64,000 bases of DNA from Alcanivorax jadensis T9 (lineage in GTDB: Bacteria > Pseudomonadota > Gammaproteobacteria > Pseudomonadales > Alcanivoracaceae): positions 124,001 through 188,000 of the forward strand of contig NZ_ARXU01000005.1 of NCBI RefSeq assembly GCF_000756655.1. Direction: 5' to 3'. Below are positions 45,724-55,002 of the stretch, in pieces. Made by a program: the position numbers and the translations under genes. The number at the start of each line of letters is the position of its first letter. Within the stretch, counting starts at the first letter, position 1. Below the pieces are notes generated by a model. The model was not told the DNA's origin. It saw only the letters and a program-made list of their open reading frames with translations, and made no database searches.

Positions 45724-46134
45724 CTAGCTTCTGCTTGGGAAAAGCCCTTGCAGGGCAATGGCAAAGTTAAGCGCGATAGAATCCATCTGCGCACCATGGG
45801 TGGCAACCAGGGTGTTATTCAAGGTGCTGCCCAGATTGCGATCCAGGGTCAGGCTGTCCAGGGTGTCTCCATCATCGGCAGGCCCGGTTGTGTTCGCCGT
45901 TCCCCCTTTAGTGCCCTGATTGATGCTACCCGCTCCCGGATGCATGGGCGTGCGGCCGCGCAGGTCCGGAAGTGCAAAGCTGGTTCTGCCGTCGCCACCG
46001 TAGGTAGTGCCCAGCAGAGAATAAAGGGACTGGTTTTGATTGATCGGCAAGATTTGTCCATCGCAGAAGGCCCAACCGCGGGGCGCAAAGTTGAAGCCGT
46101 AAATGCGGATTTCGGCGAGAAAGGGTTCGCTCAT
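45724..46134 (-). CDS. Phage tail collar domain protein (2nd)
   Basis: 136 residues from the ATG at 46132-46134, with GGAG upstream; this start matches MSEPF in both neighbours. Key blocks: GFNFAPRGWAFCDGQILPI, GTTYGGDGRTSFALPDLRGR, FAIALQGLFPSRS. The family closely resembles the tip of phage tail fibres. 9 bp from the next collar gene. Confidence 0.9.
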   Translation of the reverse strand: MSEPFLAEIRIYGFNFAPRGWAFCDGQILPINQNQSLYSLLGTTYGGDGRTSFALPDLRGRTPMHPGAGSINQGTKGGTANTTGPADDGDTLDSLTLDRNLGSTLNNTLVATHGAQMDSIALNFAIALQGLFPSRS

Positions 46135-46147
46135 CAGTAAAAGACTC

Positions 46148-46561
46148 CTAGCCTCTGGATGGGTATAGCCCTTGCAGAGCAATGATGAAATTCAGACCCA
46201 GATAAGGATGGCGCTGATCGCCAGCGGGTATTTTGGCGGCGATAGTGCGGGTGGTCTGGCTATTGCCCAGGTTACGGTCGGGCGTGACGTTCTGTACAAC
46301 CTCTACCGGGTTGTTCTCGGCCACCTGACCAAGGCGATAACTTGGCAGTCCGGGGCCTCTGCCGGGATGTGCGGGCGCTCGGCCTTGCAGATTGGGTAAG
46401 GCCACTGTGGTACGACCATCCCCGCCATAAGTGGTGCCGATCAGGCTGAACAGGGCGGTATTCTGACTGATAGGCAAGAGTTGCCCGTTGCAAAAGGCCC
46501 AGCTGCGAGGGGCGAAATTACCCGCAAAGATGCGAATTTCAGCAATAAAAGGTTCGCTCAT
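46148..46561 (-). CDS. Phage tail collar domain protein (1st)
   Basis: 137 residues: NFAPRSWAFCNGQLLPI, GTTYGGDGRTTVALPNLQGR, FIIALQGLYPSRG. Sequences of the three collar proteins diverge most in residues about 70-115, where partner or ligand contact would be expected. 8 bp downstream of the Tat propeller gene. Confidence 0.9.
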   Translation of the reverse strand: MSEPFIAEIRIFAGNFAPRSWAFCNGQLLPISQNTALFSLIGTTYGGDGRTTVALPNLQGRAPAHPGRGPGLPSYRLGQVAENNPVEVVQNVTPDRNLGNSQTTRTIAAKIPAGDQRHPYLGLNFIIALQGLYPSRG

Positions 46562-46568
46562 AGTGGCC

Positions 46569-47342
46569 TCACACGCTGATCAGCAGGTTACTGCCCGGTT
46601 GCCAGCTCAGATGAGCCAGCTGCTGGGCGCTGGTTTGGGGGAGTGCCAGTACCGGTGTAGCTCGGTCAGCCCAGCAGAGCTGCTTCTGGCAACGATCCAT
46701 GATCAATAGCTGGTCGTTCACGGCGGTCAAGCCGCTGGGCATGGTTAATGTGCTGACTTCACTGCCCAGGCTGTCGCCTGTCAGGGTGAAGTGGTGCAGT
46801 CGCCGATCGCCGAGGGTGAGCAGGGTGATGCGCTCTGCGGTTTTGGCCAGAGAGGCGGGACCATTCAGGGGCCGGTCGCTTTGCAGCCAGACTCTGGATT
46901 CATTGCGCAGATGCAGTCGCATCAGGCGATGGCCGTGTACATCTGCGATCAAAGCGTGGTCACCATTGAGCACAAAGTCGGCAGGTTCCTGCAGATCGGT
47001 CAGATCAATATGGCGGGCCTGGCTACCGTCGGGCCGGAACCAGCTTAGCCGACGCTGGCTGCGGTCCAGCAGGACAGCGTTATCCCCATCCAGGGCCGCG
47101 GCAACGATGCGGGTTTCGTGGGGAGCGCCGGTGTCTAGACTGATGGTGCTGCCGTTGCGATACCACTGGGCTTGGCGGCCATGGTCGGTGATCTGCAGCC
47201 TCTGGTTCTCGCCGAGGGCAATCGCCCGCGCTGCACTGACCAGTTCCACGCGGGCTGCCGTGGTGCCGGCGACCAAGGGTGTGCTGAGCAGGATCCCGGC
47301 CGCGCCGCCAGCCGCGATAAACTGCCGTCGCGTGATAGCCAT
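46569..47342 (-). CDS. Tat-exported beta-propeller-like protein
   Basis: 257 residues from the ATG at 47340-47342, whose first codon overlaps the collagen gene's stop (TAATG). The N-terminus MAITRRQFIAAGGAAGILLSTPLVA carries a twin-arginine signal (TRRQF). The rest is short strand repeats with regular Asp/Gly turns (VAAALDGDNAVLLDRSQRRLSWFRPDGS, LNGDHALIADVHGHRLMRL), as in NHL/YVTN propellers. Export in folded form suggests a cofactor or an assembly role. No known enzyme motif. Confidence 0.8.
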   Translation of the reverse strand: MAITRRQFIAAGGAAGILLSTPLVAGTTAARVELVSAARAIALGENQRLQITDHGRQAQWYRNGSTISLDTGAPHETRIVAAALDGDNAVLLDRSQRRLSWFRPDGSQARHIDLTDLQEPADFVLNGDHALIADVHGHRLMRLHLRNESRVWLQSDRPLNGPASLAKTAERITLLTLGDRRLHHFTLTGDSLGSEVSTLTMPSGLTAVNDQLLIMDRCQKQLCWADRATPVLALPQTSAQQLAHLSWQPGSNLLISV

Positions 47343-48559
47343 TAGTTGGCTACCGCGCAAGTAATGGTAATGGCGGTAGGCGTGGCGGCCGCGCCAGTCT
47401 GCCAGGTTTCGCAACTGCCGCTCCAGGCGCCGGCGGCACTGGGGTAGCTGTTGGTAATGTAGCTATTGCTGGCACACTGAACGCCACCGGCCAGTACTAC
47501 GCCACTGTCACATTGGCAGCTTGTCGCACTGGTGCAGGCCTTCTGGGCTACATTGCTGGTACTGAATGTGCCGGCTGGGCCGGTCATGCCGGTGAGCCCT
47601 ATAGGGCCCTGGTTACCTGTGTCGCCTTTGGGGCCTGCGGGACCGGCGATGCCTTGCGGTCCGGCTTCACCCTGAGGTCCTTGATTGCCGGTATCGCCCT
47701 TGGGGCCGATAGGTCCAACGGGGCCTTGGTCTCCAGTGTTGCCTTTAGGACCAGTGGGCCCAGCGATACCTTGCGGTCCGACTGCGCCTTGTGGGCCTGT
47801 ATTACCGGTATCCCCTTTGGGACCGATAGGACCGATGGGGCCCTGGCTGCCAGTCTCGCCTTTGGGGCCAATGGGGCCGGCGATGCCTTGTGGTCCAGCT
47901 TCACCCTGTGGACCTTGGGGGCCCGGTGCGCCCGCCGGACCGGGTTGCCCCGTATCACCCTGGGGCCCAGTGGGGCCGGCTTCACCAGTGTCACCTTTGG
48001 GGCCGACCAAGCCGCTGTCCGGGCCTACCCACTCACCATTTTCATTGATCAAAAGCTGATCGGCGACGCTTACCGTGCGCGGAGTGATATCCCCGTTGAC
48101 CTGCTCGGCTTCGCGGGCCTGCAGGGCATAGGGCACGCTGCCGGTGGTGACGACAAGGCGCGGAGACATTTCACTGTCGCCATTAATCGCCAGCCCCAGT
48201 TCTACCTGATTGCTTTCCAGCAGGTCATCGGGCAGGGGGTTGCTGTCGCTATCACCCAACACCAGGCTGTATCGGCCGTTCTCAACGCTGACGGTCATGT
48301 CTTCGGTCCAGAGGACTGCGCCAAGACCGAGGGGATCGGTGTTGGTCCCTCCATCATTCTGGTAGTCGGTCGTCCGCCCGGATAGATCGTAAAGGGTTGT
48401 GGTCAGCGTGTAGGTGCCATGCAGGGGCAACTGGCTGGAGCGATCGCTGAGATAGCCTTGTATGACCAGGCGTGATGGAACGGTGGCTTGCACGGCCTGA
48501 GAGAAAAGCAACATGCAGAGCGCCATGGCCGCCAGGCCACCGCGGAGAAGCTGAAACAT
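47342..48559 (-). CDS. Secreted collagen-like protein
   Basis: 405 residues. Signal peptide 1-25 (ALCMLLFSQAVQA). N-terminal beta domain about 28-150 (YLSDRSSQLPLHGTYTLTTTLYD). Then about 49 uninterrupted Gly-X-Y triplets at residues 183-329, with Pro in many X positions and a higher-order repeat of 13 triplets (39 residues, 117 bp). Last comes a Cys-rich domain (six Cys in about 65 residues). The Gly-X-Y run should form a triple helix. The operon order is collagen, Tat propeller, three collar proteins and GNAT, which suggests an exported surface fibre with collar-type tips. Confidence 0.9.
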   Translation of the reverse strand: MFQLLRGGLAAMALCMLLFSQAVQATVPSRLVIQGYLSDRSSQLPLHGTYTLTTTLYDLSGRTTDYQNDGGTNTDPLGLGAVLWTEDMTVSVENGRYSLVLGDSDSNPLPDDLLESNQVELGLAINGDSEMSPRLVVTTGSVPYALQAREAEQVNGDITPRTVSVADQLLINENGEWVGPDSGLVGPKGDTGEAGPTGPQGDTGQPGPAGAPGPQGPQGEAGPQGIAGPIGPKGETGSQGPIGPIGPKGDTGNTGPQGAVGPQGIAGPTGPKGNTGDQGPVGPIGPKGDTGNQGPQGEAGPQGIAGPAGPKGDTGNQGPIGLTGMTGPAGTFSTSNVAQKACTSATSCQCDSGVVLAGGVQCASNSYITNSYPSAAGAWSGSCETWQTGAAATPTAITITCAVAN

Positions 48560-48840
48560 CGAATTGTCCCCCCGAAGGCGATCTAGGCGCCCCCTTTGTC
48601 TATTTGTGCATATAGTAAACAGTGTGACTCAGTGCAAACAAGCGCTATAGGTGATGTTTTCTCTGGCGTCGTGCCAAGAAGGTGGCCGAGACCGCAATGG
48701 TGTTGTCAATTCCCTGGGCTGTCTCTGAGCGCGCGGAACCCCCGGCAGGTTGAGCCGATTCGTGATTTGACCTCAAATTTTAGCGGGCTTGCGGTTACCA
48801 TGACCCGTTATTGATTGTGTTTTGCGCTGAGGATACGTCT

Positions 48841-49719
48841 ATGAATGCATCGGTTCGGGAGCTGATGACGCTGTTTGATCTGGAACAGCTCGAGAATAAT
48901 TTGTTTAGAGGTCAGAGCCAGGCCAATGGCCAGCAGAGTGTGTTTGGCGGCCTGGTGGCCGGTCAGGCGTTGCTGGCGGCCTCGAAAACCGTGCCGACGG
49001 ACCGGTCGGTGCACTCTCTTCATGCCTATTTTCTGCGGGCCGGGGATTTCACCAAACCCATCGTCTATGACGTGGACCGCATTCGAGACGGCAGGAGTTT
49101 TACCACCCGCCGGGTCAACGCTATCCAGCATGGCCGGCCGATTTTCTCGCTGGCGGCGTCGTATCAGGTTGAAGAAGAGGGCGTTGCCCATCAGGTGCCC
49201 ATGCCGGAGGTGGCCGGTCCGGAAGGTCTCGAGAATGACGAGGCAGCCCGACAGAAGCTGGTGGCCCGGTTGCCGGAACAGTATCGCGAGGCGTTTCTGC
49301 AAGACCGGCCGGTAGAGTTCCGCCCGGTGACCCCCCGTGATCCGATTTCTTCCCAGCCGGAACCGCCGTTGCGGGAGGTCTGGTTCAAGGTGGTCGATTC
49401 TGTCGACGCAGACCCCATGACCCAGCGGGCCTTGTTGGCTTATTGCTCGGATTTCGGGCTGATGGGGACGGCCATGCTGCCCCACGGCATGAATTTCTGG
49501 CAGCCCCATGTGCAGTGCGCCAGCATTGATCACGCCATGTGGTTCCACGGGGATTTCCGCATTGATGAATGGCTGCTCTATCGTAGCGAGAGCCCCTTTG
49601 CCGGTGGCTCCCGGGGCATGAACTTCGGCTCCATCTATCGTCAAGACGGCACCCTGGTGGCATCTGTGGCCCAGGAAGGGCTGATGCGCCTGCACCGCTC
49701 GGATAGCCCGGCGGCATGA
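48841..49719 (+). CDS. tesB: Acyl-CoA thioesterase II
   Basis: 292 residues from the ATG at 48841 (GAGGA upstream). Double hotdog fold: VFGGLVAGQALLAASKTV, SLHAYFLRAGD, then the second domain with MWFHGDFRIDEWLLYRSESPFAGGSRGM. The catalytic Asp/Gln/Thr set of TesB is consistent (SIDHAMWFH). It hydrolyses medium and long acyl-CoAs. Overlaps the next gene by 4 bp (ATGA). Confidence 0.95.
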   Translation: MNASVRELMTLFDLEQLENNLFRGQSQANGQQSVFGGLVAGQALLAASKTVPTDRSVHSLHAYFLRAGDFTKPIVYDVDRIRDGRSFTTRRVNAIQHGRPIFSLAASYQVEEEGVAHQVPMPEVAGPEGLENDEAARQKLVARLPEQYREAFLQDRPVEFRPVTPRDPISSQPEPPLREVWFKVVDSVDADPMTQRALLAYCSDFGLMGTAMLPHGMNFWQPHVQCASIDHAMWFHGDFRIDEWLLYRSESPFAGGSRGMNFGSIYRQDGTLVASVAQEGLMRLHRSDSPAA

Positions 49720-50303
49720 GCAAGCTGATCCCTCTGCTGGAAGAGGTGAGGGCCTGCCGGCTGTGCGAGGCCCGTCTGCCTCTGGGGCCGCGCCCGGTGG
49801 TGCGCGCCGGGGAGGGGGCCCGGCTGCTGATCGTGGGGCAGGCGCCAGGCACTAGGGTCCATGAAACCGGCATTCCCTGGAATGATCCTTCCGGGGACCG
49901 GCTGCGCGACTGGCTACAAATGGACCGGGAGGCCTTCTATGACGAAAACCGCATTGCCATTATGCCCATGGGGTTTTGTTATCCGGGTCGCGGCAAGGGG
50001 GGCGATCTGCCGCCCCGCCCGGAATGTGCCCCCCAGTGGCATGAACAGTTGCTGGCGGAGCTGCCGGATCTGCAGCTGACCCTGCTGGTGGGGCAGTACG
50101 CCCAGAAGTACTACCTGCCGGAGCCGGGCAAGACCCTGTCAGACAATGTTCGTGATTTCGCCCGGGCCCTGCAGCATGGCTACTTCCCGCTGCCTCATCC
50201 GAGCCCGCGAAACCGGTTATGGCTGCGCCAGCGGCCCTGGTTCGAGGAGGAGGTGTTGCCGGTGTTGCGTGAACGTGTGAAACGGTTGGGAGCCTTTGTA
50301 TAA
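49716..50303 (+). CDS. Uracil-DNA glycosylase family protein (COG1573), Fe-S type
   Basis: 195 residues. VGQAPGTRVHETGIPWNDPSG is the motif 1 region and LPHPSPRN the C-terminal motif. Cys14, Cys17, Cys88 and Cys104 have the CxxC ... C-x15-C spacing of the [4Fe-4S] family 4 glycosylases. It should excise uracil from DNA, or be a related specialist. The usual GEAPG motif reads GQAPG, and the Asp/Asn chemistry should be tested. Coupled to tesB by overlap. Confidence 0.85.
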   Translation: MSKLIPLLEEVRACRLCEARLPLGPRPVVRAGEGARLLIVGQAPGTRVHETGIPWNDPSGDRLRDWLQMDREAFYDENRIAIMPMGFCYPGRGKGGDLPPRPECAPQWHEQLLAELPDLQLTLLVGQYAQKYYLPEPGKTLSDNVRDFARALQHGYFPLPHPSPRNRLWLRQRPWFEEEVLPVLRERVKRLGAFV

Positions 50304-50712
50304 GTCCTTGCGCGCTCAGCGGGGTCTGAAGGGTGCAGCTGTTGTGGTTTGTCGTGACGGACAGGGTGGGCTCCTTTCCTATCGACAAAGCGCAGCAGAT
50401 GTGCCCTTCAGGCCTCGCCCTCCGGGGCTTTCAGGGCGGCCCATCATCTGGGCGCACTTTTGAGCGCAGGCGGGTTGCCAGTCGATAAAGGGCAACAACG
50501 TGTGTGGGCCGGCCTGTAAGCCTGAGTGTGCAAGGAGTTATGCAAAGGCTCCCATGTGAAACCGTAATATCCCCGCCATTTGGGTGGATAAACGCGGCGT
50601 TTGGCGATATTATTCGCGCCCCAAACTCCACCGCCGGTGAACGTTGAAACCGGGCATTTCGGTGCCAGCCACGGTTTTCTTCACCCGAACCCAACCTGAG
50701 AGGGGCATCTCC
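50304..50712. other. 409-bp leader region of the long GAPDH gene
   Basis: I see no gene. The region contains GC-rich inverted stretches around 50400-50450 (CCTCGCCCTCCGGGGCTTTCAGGGCGG) and no clear promoter. There is a candidate AT-rich patch (GCGATATTATTCGCG) near 50605. GTG-start spacing fits a ribosome site (GAGAGG) at 50698. It may be a long regulated leader. Confidence 0.4.
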
Positions 50713-52152
50713 GTGAACAAACTGGAAGACCACTTCGGACGCTGGAAGAACCGCGAAGAAATCGCAGAAGCCATGATCCCGATGATCGGCAAGCTGCATC
50801 GCGAAAAGAACATCACTACTACAGTTTACAGCCGCTCCCTGGTCAACAAGTCTGTTATCCAGATCCTGAAAGCCCATCGTTTCGTCAAGCAGGTCGAAGA
50901 TTCCGAGCTGTCCGTGGTGGATTCCTTCCCGGTTCTGCAGGAAGTGAACAAGCTGGACCTGGGCCCATGCCGCATTGATATCGGCAAACTGGCGGTAGAG
51001 TACAAGAAAGATAATCGCGGCCTGTCCATTGAGGACTATGTCCGTGAAGAGCTGGCTGAAGCGGTCAATAACAAGGGGCCAGAGCCCAGCTCCACGGACG
51101 TGGTGCTGTATGGTTTTGGCCGTATCGGCCGTATCTTGGCCCGTTTGCTGATCGAGAAAGCGGGTTCCGGCGATGGCCTGCGCCTGAAGGCCATCGTGGT
51201 GCGCGAATCCGGCAAGGGCGACTTGCAGAAGCGTGCCAGCCTGCTGCGTCGTGATTCTGTGCACGGCCCGTTTGCCGGCACCATCGCCGTGGATGAAGAC
51301 GAAAACGCCATCATCGCCAACGGCAACTTCATCAAGGTGATCTACTCCAGCGATCCGTCTTCCATCGATTACACCGAGTACGGCATCAACAATGCTGTGG
51401 TGATCGACAACACCGGTAAGTGGCGCGATTCGGAAGGCCTGTCCCAGCACCTGCAGTGCAAGGGCGTTGCCCGCGTGATGCTGACTGCGCCGGGCAAAGG
51501 CGATATGAAAAACATTGTTCATGGTGTGAACAATGACATGATCGAAGACAGCGACAAGATCATTTCCGCTGCCAGCTGCACCACCAATGCCATCGTACCG
51601 CCGCTGAAAGCTCTGGAAGACAAATTCGGCATCGAATACGGCCACGTGGAAACCGTGCACTCCTACACCAACGACCAGAACCTGCTGGATAACTTCCATA
51701 AAGGTCCCCGTCGTGGTCGCTCCGCGCCCCTGAATATGGTGCTGACCGAAACCGGTGCGGCGACGGCTGCTGCCAAGGCGCTGCCGTCCCTGCAGGGCAA
51801 GCTCACCGGCAACTCCATCCGGGTGCCCACTCCGAACGTGTCCATGGCGATCCTCAACCTGACCCTGGGCAAGGAAACCACCCTGGAAGAGCTTAACGAG
51901 TACCTGCGCTGGGTGAGCCTGCACTCTCCGCTGCAGCGTCAGGTGGACTTCGTGAGCAGCCCGGATGCGGTATCTACCGACTTCGTCGGTTCCCGTCACG
52001 CTTCCGTGATTGATGCGGAGGCTACCATTGTCAGTGGGCGTCATTGCGTACTGTACGTGTGGTACGACAACGAGTTCGGTTACAGCTGCCAGGTACTGCG
52101 TATCCTGCAGCAGATCTCCGGGGTGGAATACCCGGCGTACCCGAAGGACTGA
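50713..52152 (+). CDS. Glyceraldehyde-3-phosphate dehydrogenase, long form
   Basis: 479 residues from the GTG at 50713. The first about 125 residues are a helical extension absent in ordinary GAPDH (about 330). The GAPDH proper then begins VVLYGFGRIGRILARLLIEK with the NAD loop, the active-site SAASCTTNA (Cys289), and the phosphate-binding HSYTNDQNLLD and GAATAAAKALP. This long class is found in pseudomonads, where it works with the short enzymes. It is likely gluconeogenic, but direction cannot be told from sequence. A strong terminator follows. Confidence 0.92.
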   Translation: MNKLEDHFGRWKNREEIAEAMIPMIGKLHREKNITTTVYSRSLVNKSVIQILKAHRFVKQVEDSELSVVDSFPVLQEVNKLDLGPCRIDIGKLAVEYKKDNRGLSIEDYVREELAEAVNNKGPEPSSTDVVLYGFGRIGRILARLLIEKAGSGDGLRLKAIVVRESGKGDLQKRASLLRRDSVHGPFAGTIAVDEDENAIIANGNFIKVIYSSDPSSIDYTEYGINNAVVIDNTGKWRDSEGLSQHLQCKGVARVMLTAPGKGDMKNIVHGVNNDMIEDSDKIISAASCTTNAIVPPLKALEDKFGIEYGHVETVHSYTNDQNLLDNFHKGPRRGRSAPLNMVLTETGAATAAAKALPSLQGKLTGNSIRVPTPNVSMAILNLTLGKETTLEELNEYLRWVSLHSPLQRQVDFVSSPDAVSTDFVGSRHASVIDAEATIVSGRHCVLYVWYDNEFGYSCQVLRILQQISGVEYPAYPKD

Positions 52153-52168
52153 ACTGCGTTTGAAAAGA

Positions 52169-52191
52169 AGCCCGCGCTGCGGGCTTTTTTT
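52169..52191 (+). terminator. Rho-independent terminator after the GAPDH gene
   Basis: AGCCCGC, GCT, GCGGGCT, then seven Ts. Confidence 0.9.
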
Positions 52192-52420
52192 CGGTGCATA
52201 ACCGGGTTTTCTTTTGCACCAAAGTAGTTCTGTGCGACGAAAGACGGGTCGCACGGTGCTGGCGAACGGGCAGGTGCGTCTTTATAATGGCGCCGCCGGC
52301 TGATGCCGGCTCCCAAGTGCAAATTCCGGTTTTAGCGAACATCCACGGCATTTCCCGCTTTTCGGGGCTTGCAGGCGGATGTGCCTCGACTTCAGCAACA
52401 CGCAACGTGGGCGAGAAACT

Positions 52421-53767
52421 ATGATTAAAGTCAGGAAGGGCCTGGATCTGCCCATCACTGGTGCACCGCGCCAGGCGATTGAGGAAGGCCACCAGGTTCG
52501 TTCTGTTGCCGTGCTCGGCGGTGACTATGTGGGCATGAAACCCACCATGGAGGTCCGCGAGGGAGACGTGGTCAAGAAAGGCCAGTTGATCTTCACGGAC
52601 AAGAAAACCGAGGGTGTGAAATACACCGCTCCTGCCGCCGGCAAGGTGGTGGCGATCAATCGTGGCCACAAGCGCGTCCTTCAATCTGTAGTGATTGAAG
52701 TGGCCGAGCAGGAAGACGAAGTCACCTTTGATTCCTACAGCCCTGAGCAGATCGCCGGCCTGGGCCGTGAAGCGGTACAGCAGCAGCTGGTGGACTCTGG
52801 CGAGTGGACCTTGTTGCGGACTCGCCCCTTCGGCAAGGTACCTGCGCCGGGTAGCACCCCGAATTCCATTTTCGTTTCCGTTCTTGATACCAATCCGCTG
52901 GCCCAGGAGCCGGCACTGGTGATCAAGGAAAACGAACAGGCTTTCCGTCACGGTCTTGCCGTGTTGAGCCGTCTTACCGATGGTCCGGTATGGGTATGTC
53001 GTGGCCCCAATACCGACCTGCCGAGCTTCGCCGGTGGCCAGGTACGTGAAGAAGCCTTTGCCGGCAAACACCCGGCGGGCAATGTGGGTACACACATTCA
53101 TCACCTGGATCCGGTTAGCCTGAAAAAGATTGTCTGGTCTGTGGGTTATCAGGACGTGATTGCCATCGGTAAATTGTTCACCGAAGGCAAGATCTACTCC
53201 TCCCGGGTAGTGGCTCTGGCCGGCCCGCAGGTTAAAACGCCTCGTTCCCTGCGTACCCGGGTGGGTGCCAGCACCGACGACTTCGCCCAGGGCGAACTGA
53301 AAGAAGGTGACAATCGCCTGATCAGTGGTTCCGTCTTTGGCGGCCACAATGCCCAGGGTCCGGTGGCTTTCCTTAGCCGCACCGGTAACCAGGTAACGGC
53401 GTTGTGCGAAGGCCATAAGCGCGAATTGCTGGGCTACATCTCCCCTGGCGTGAATCGCTTCTCGGTGCTGAACATCTACCTGTCCAAGCTGATGCCGGGC
53501 AAGCGTTTCAACTTCACCACCACCACCAACGGTTCCGAGCGGGCCATGGTGCCGGTGGGGGCCTACGAGGAAGTGATGCCGCTGGATATCCTGCCGACTC
53601 AGTTGCTGCGTGCGCTGATCGTTGGGGATACCGACAGTGCCACGGCACTGGGCGCGCTCGAGCTGGTGGAAGAAGACCTGGCCCTGTGTACCTTCGTGTG
53701 CCCGGGCAAATACGAGTACGGTCCGATTCTGCGCGACAATCTCACCACCATTGAAGCGGAGAGCTGA
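52421..53767 (+). CDS. nqrA: Na+-translocating NADH:quinone reductase subunit A
   Basis: 448 residues from the ATG at 52421 (GAGAAA upstream). It begins [18 protein letters not shown] and has [20 protein letters not shown]. NqrA is the peripheral subunit that binds the quinone site with NqrB. First of six nqr genes in the order A-B-C-D-E-F. The upstream gap (52192-52420) should hold the operon promoter. I see no decisive motif there. Confidence 0.97.
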   Translation: MIKVRKGLDLPITGAPRQAIEEGHQVRSVAVLGGDYVGMKPTMEVREGDVVKKGQLIFTDKKTEGVKYTAPAAGKVVAINRGHKRVLQSVVIEVAEQEDEVTFDSYSPEQIAGLGREAVQQQLVDSGEWTLLRTRPFGKVPAPGSTPNSIFVSVLDTNPLAQEPALVIKENEQAFRHGLAVLSRLTDGPVWVCRGPNTDLPSFAGGQVREEAFAGKHPAGNVGTHIHHLDPVSLKKIVWSVGYQDVIAIGKLFTEGKIYSSRVVALAGPQVKTPRSLRTRVGASTDDFAQGELKEGDNRLISGSVFGGHNAQGPVAFLSRTGNQVTALCEGHKRELLGYISPGVNRFSVLNIYLSKLMPGKRFNFTTTTNGSERAMVPVGAYEEVMPLDILPTQLLRALIVGDTDSATALGALELVEEDLALCTFVCPGKYEYGPILRDNLTTIEAES

Positions 53768-53769
53768 GC

Positions 53770-55002
53770 ATGGGCATGAGAAGTTTTCTGGACAACAAGG
53801 TCGCCCCGCATTTCCACGAGGGTGGCAAGTTCGAGAAGTATTACACCTTCTACGAAATGTTCGACACCATGCTGTACACCCCGGATTCGGTGACCCGGTC
53901 CTCTGCGCATGTACGCGATGGTATCGATCTGAAACGGATCATGATGACGGTGTGGTTCTGCGCCTTCCCGGCGATTTTGTTCGGGCTGTGGAACACCGGT
54001 TATCAGGCCAACCTGCAAATCGCTGAAGGCTTCAGCCCGATTCCCGGCTGGCGCAGTGATCTGGTGATGGCGCTGGCAGGCTTTGATGCGGCCAGCCTCT
54101 GGTCGAACCTGCTACACGGCATGGTCTACTATGTGCCGATTCTGATTGTGGTCTACCTGGGTGGTTTCATCTGGGAGGGCCTGTTCGCCTGGAAGCGCGG
54201 CCACGAAGTGAACGAAGGTTTCTTCGTGACGGGTATCCTGTTTACCCTGATTCTTCCTCCGGCTATTCCCCTTTGGCAGGTATTCCTGGGTATTTCCTTT
54301 GGTGTGGTCATCGGTAAGGAAGTGTTCGGGGGTACTGGCAAGAACTTCCTCAACCCGGCGCTGGTCGGGCGGGCGTTCCTGTTCTTCGCCTATCCGGCAG
54401 AAATGTCCGGGGATGCGGTATGGACCGCGGTGGATAACTTCTCCGGGGCGACCCCATTGGCGTTGGCCGCTGCCGGTCAACTGGACTTCGCCAGCAATCT
54501 GACTGCCGATGCCGGTGCCAATATCTCCTGGATGCAGACCTTCCTGGGCGGTATTCAGGGCTCCATCGGTGAGACATCAACACTGGCGATTCTGATTGGT
54601 GGCGCGGCGTTGCTGCTTACCAAAGTGGCCTCCTGGCGCATCGTACTGGGTGTATTCCTGGGTATGGTGGCGCTCAGTACTCTGCTGAATGCGGTGGGCT
54701 CAGCTACCAACCCCATGTTCGCCATGCCTTGGTACTGGCACCTGACCGTGGGCAGCTTTGCCTTCGGCATGATCTACATGGCCACTGACCCTGTGTCGGC
54801 CTCCATGACCAATGTGGGCAAGTACATCTTCGGTGCTCTGATCGGTGTCATGATCGTATTGATCCGGGTGGTGAACCCGGCGTTCCCGGAGGGCGTGATG
54901 ATGGCAATCCTGTTCTCCAACCTGTGTGCGCCGTTGATCGACCACTTTGTTGTGCAGGCGAATGTTCGTCGCCGCCTGCGCCGGACCGGGGGAGAAGTGT
55001 AA
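53770..55002 (+). CDS. nqrB: Na+-NQR subunit B
   Basis: 410 residues, many membrane helices. The covalent FMN site is in FSGATPLAL, with Thr228 as the acceptor. It binds riboflavin and quinone and is the channel subunit. Starts 3 bp after nqrA. Confidence 0.97.
   Translation: MGMRSFLDNKVAPHFHEGGKFEKYYTFYEMFDTMLYTPDSVTRSSAHVRDGIDLKRIMMTVWFCAFPAILFGLWNTGYQANLQIAEGFSPIPGWRSDLVMALAGFDAASLWSNLLHGMVYYVPILIVVYLGGFIWEGLFAWKRGHEVNEGFFVTGILFTLILPPAIPLWQVFLGISFGVVIGKEVFGGTGKNFLNPALVGRAFLFFAYPAEMSGDAVWTAVDNFSGATPLALAAAGQLDFASNLTADAGANISWMQTFLGGIQGSIGETSTLAILIGGAALLLTKVASWRIVLGVFLGMVALSTLLNAVGSATNPMFAMPWYWHLTVGSFAFGMIYMATDPVSASMTNVGKYIFGALIGVMIVLIRVVNPAFPEGVMMAILFSNLCAPLIDHFVVQANVRRRLRRTGGEV

Noticed and set aside
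47513-48385. 290-residue frame antisense to the collagen gene
   Set aside because: Gly-rich DNA repeats create long open frames on the other strand; the sense protein has a signal peptide and perfect Gly-X-Y period.
44826-48559. Collar-gene operon as a prophage remnant
   Set aside because: No capsid, portal, terminase, integrase or attachment sites are near, and the first two genes carry export signals not used by phage tails.
50431-52254. 607-residue frame antisense to the GAPDH gene
   Set aside because: The GAPDH active site and NAD motifs are on the plus strand.
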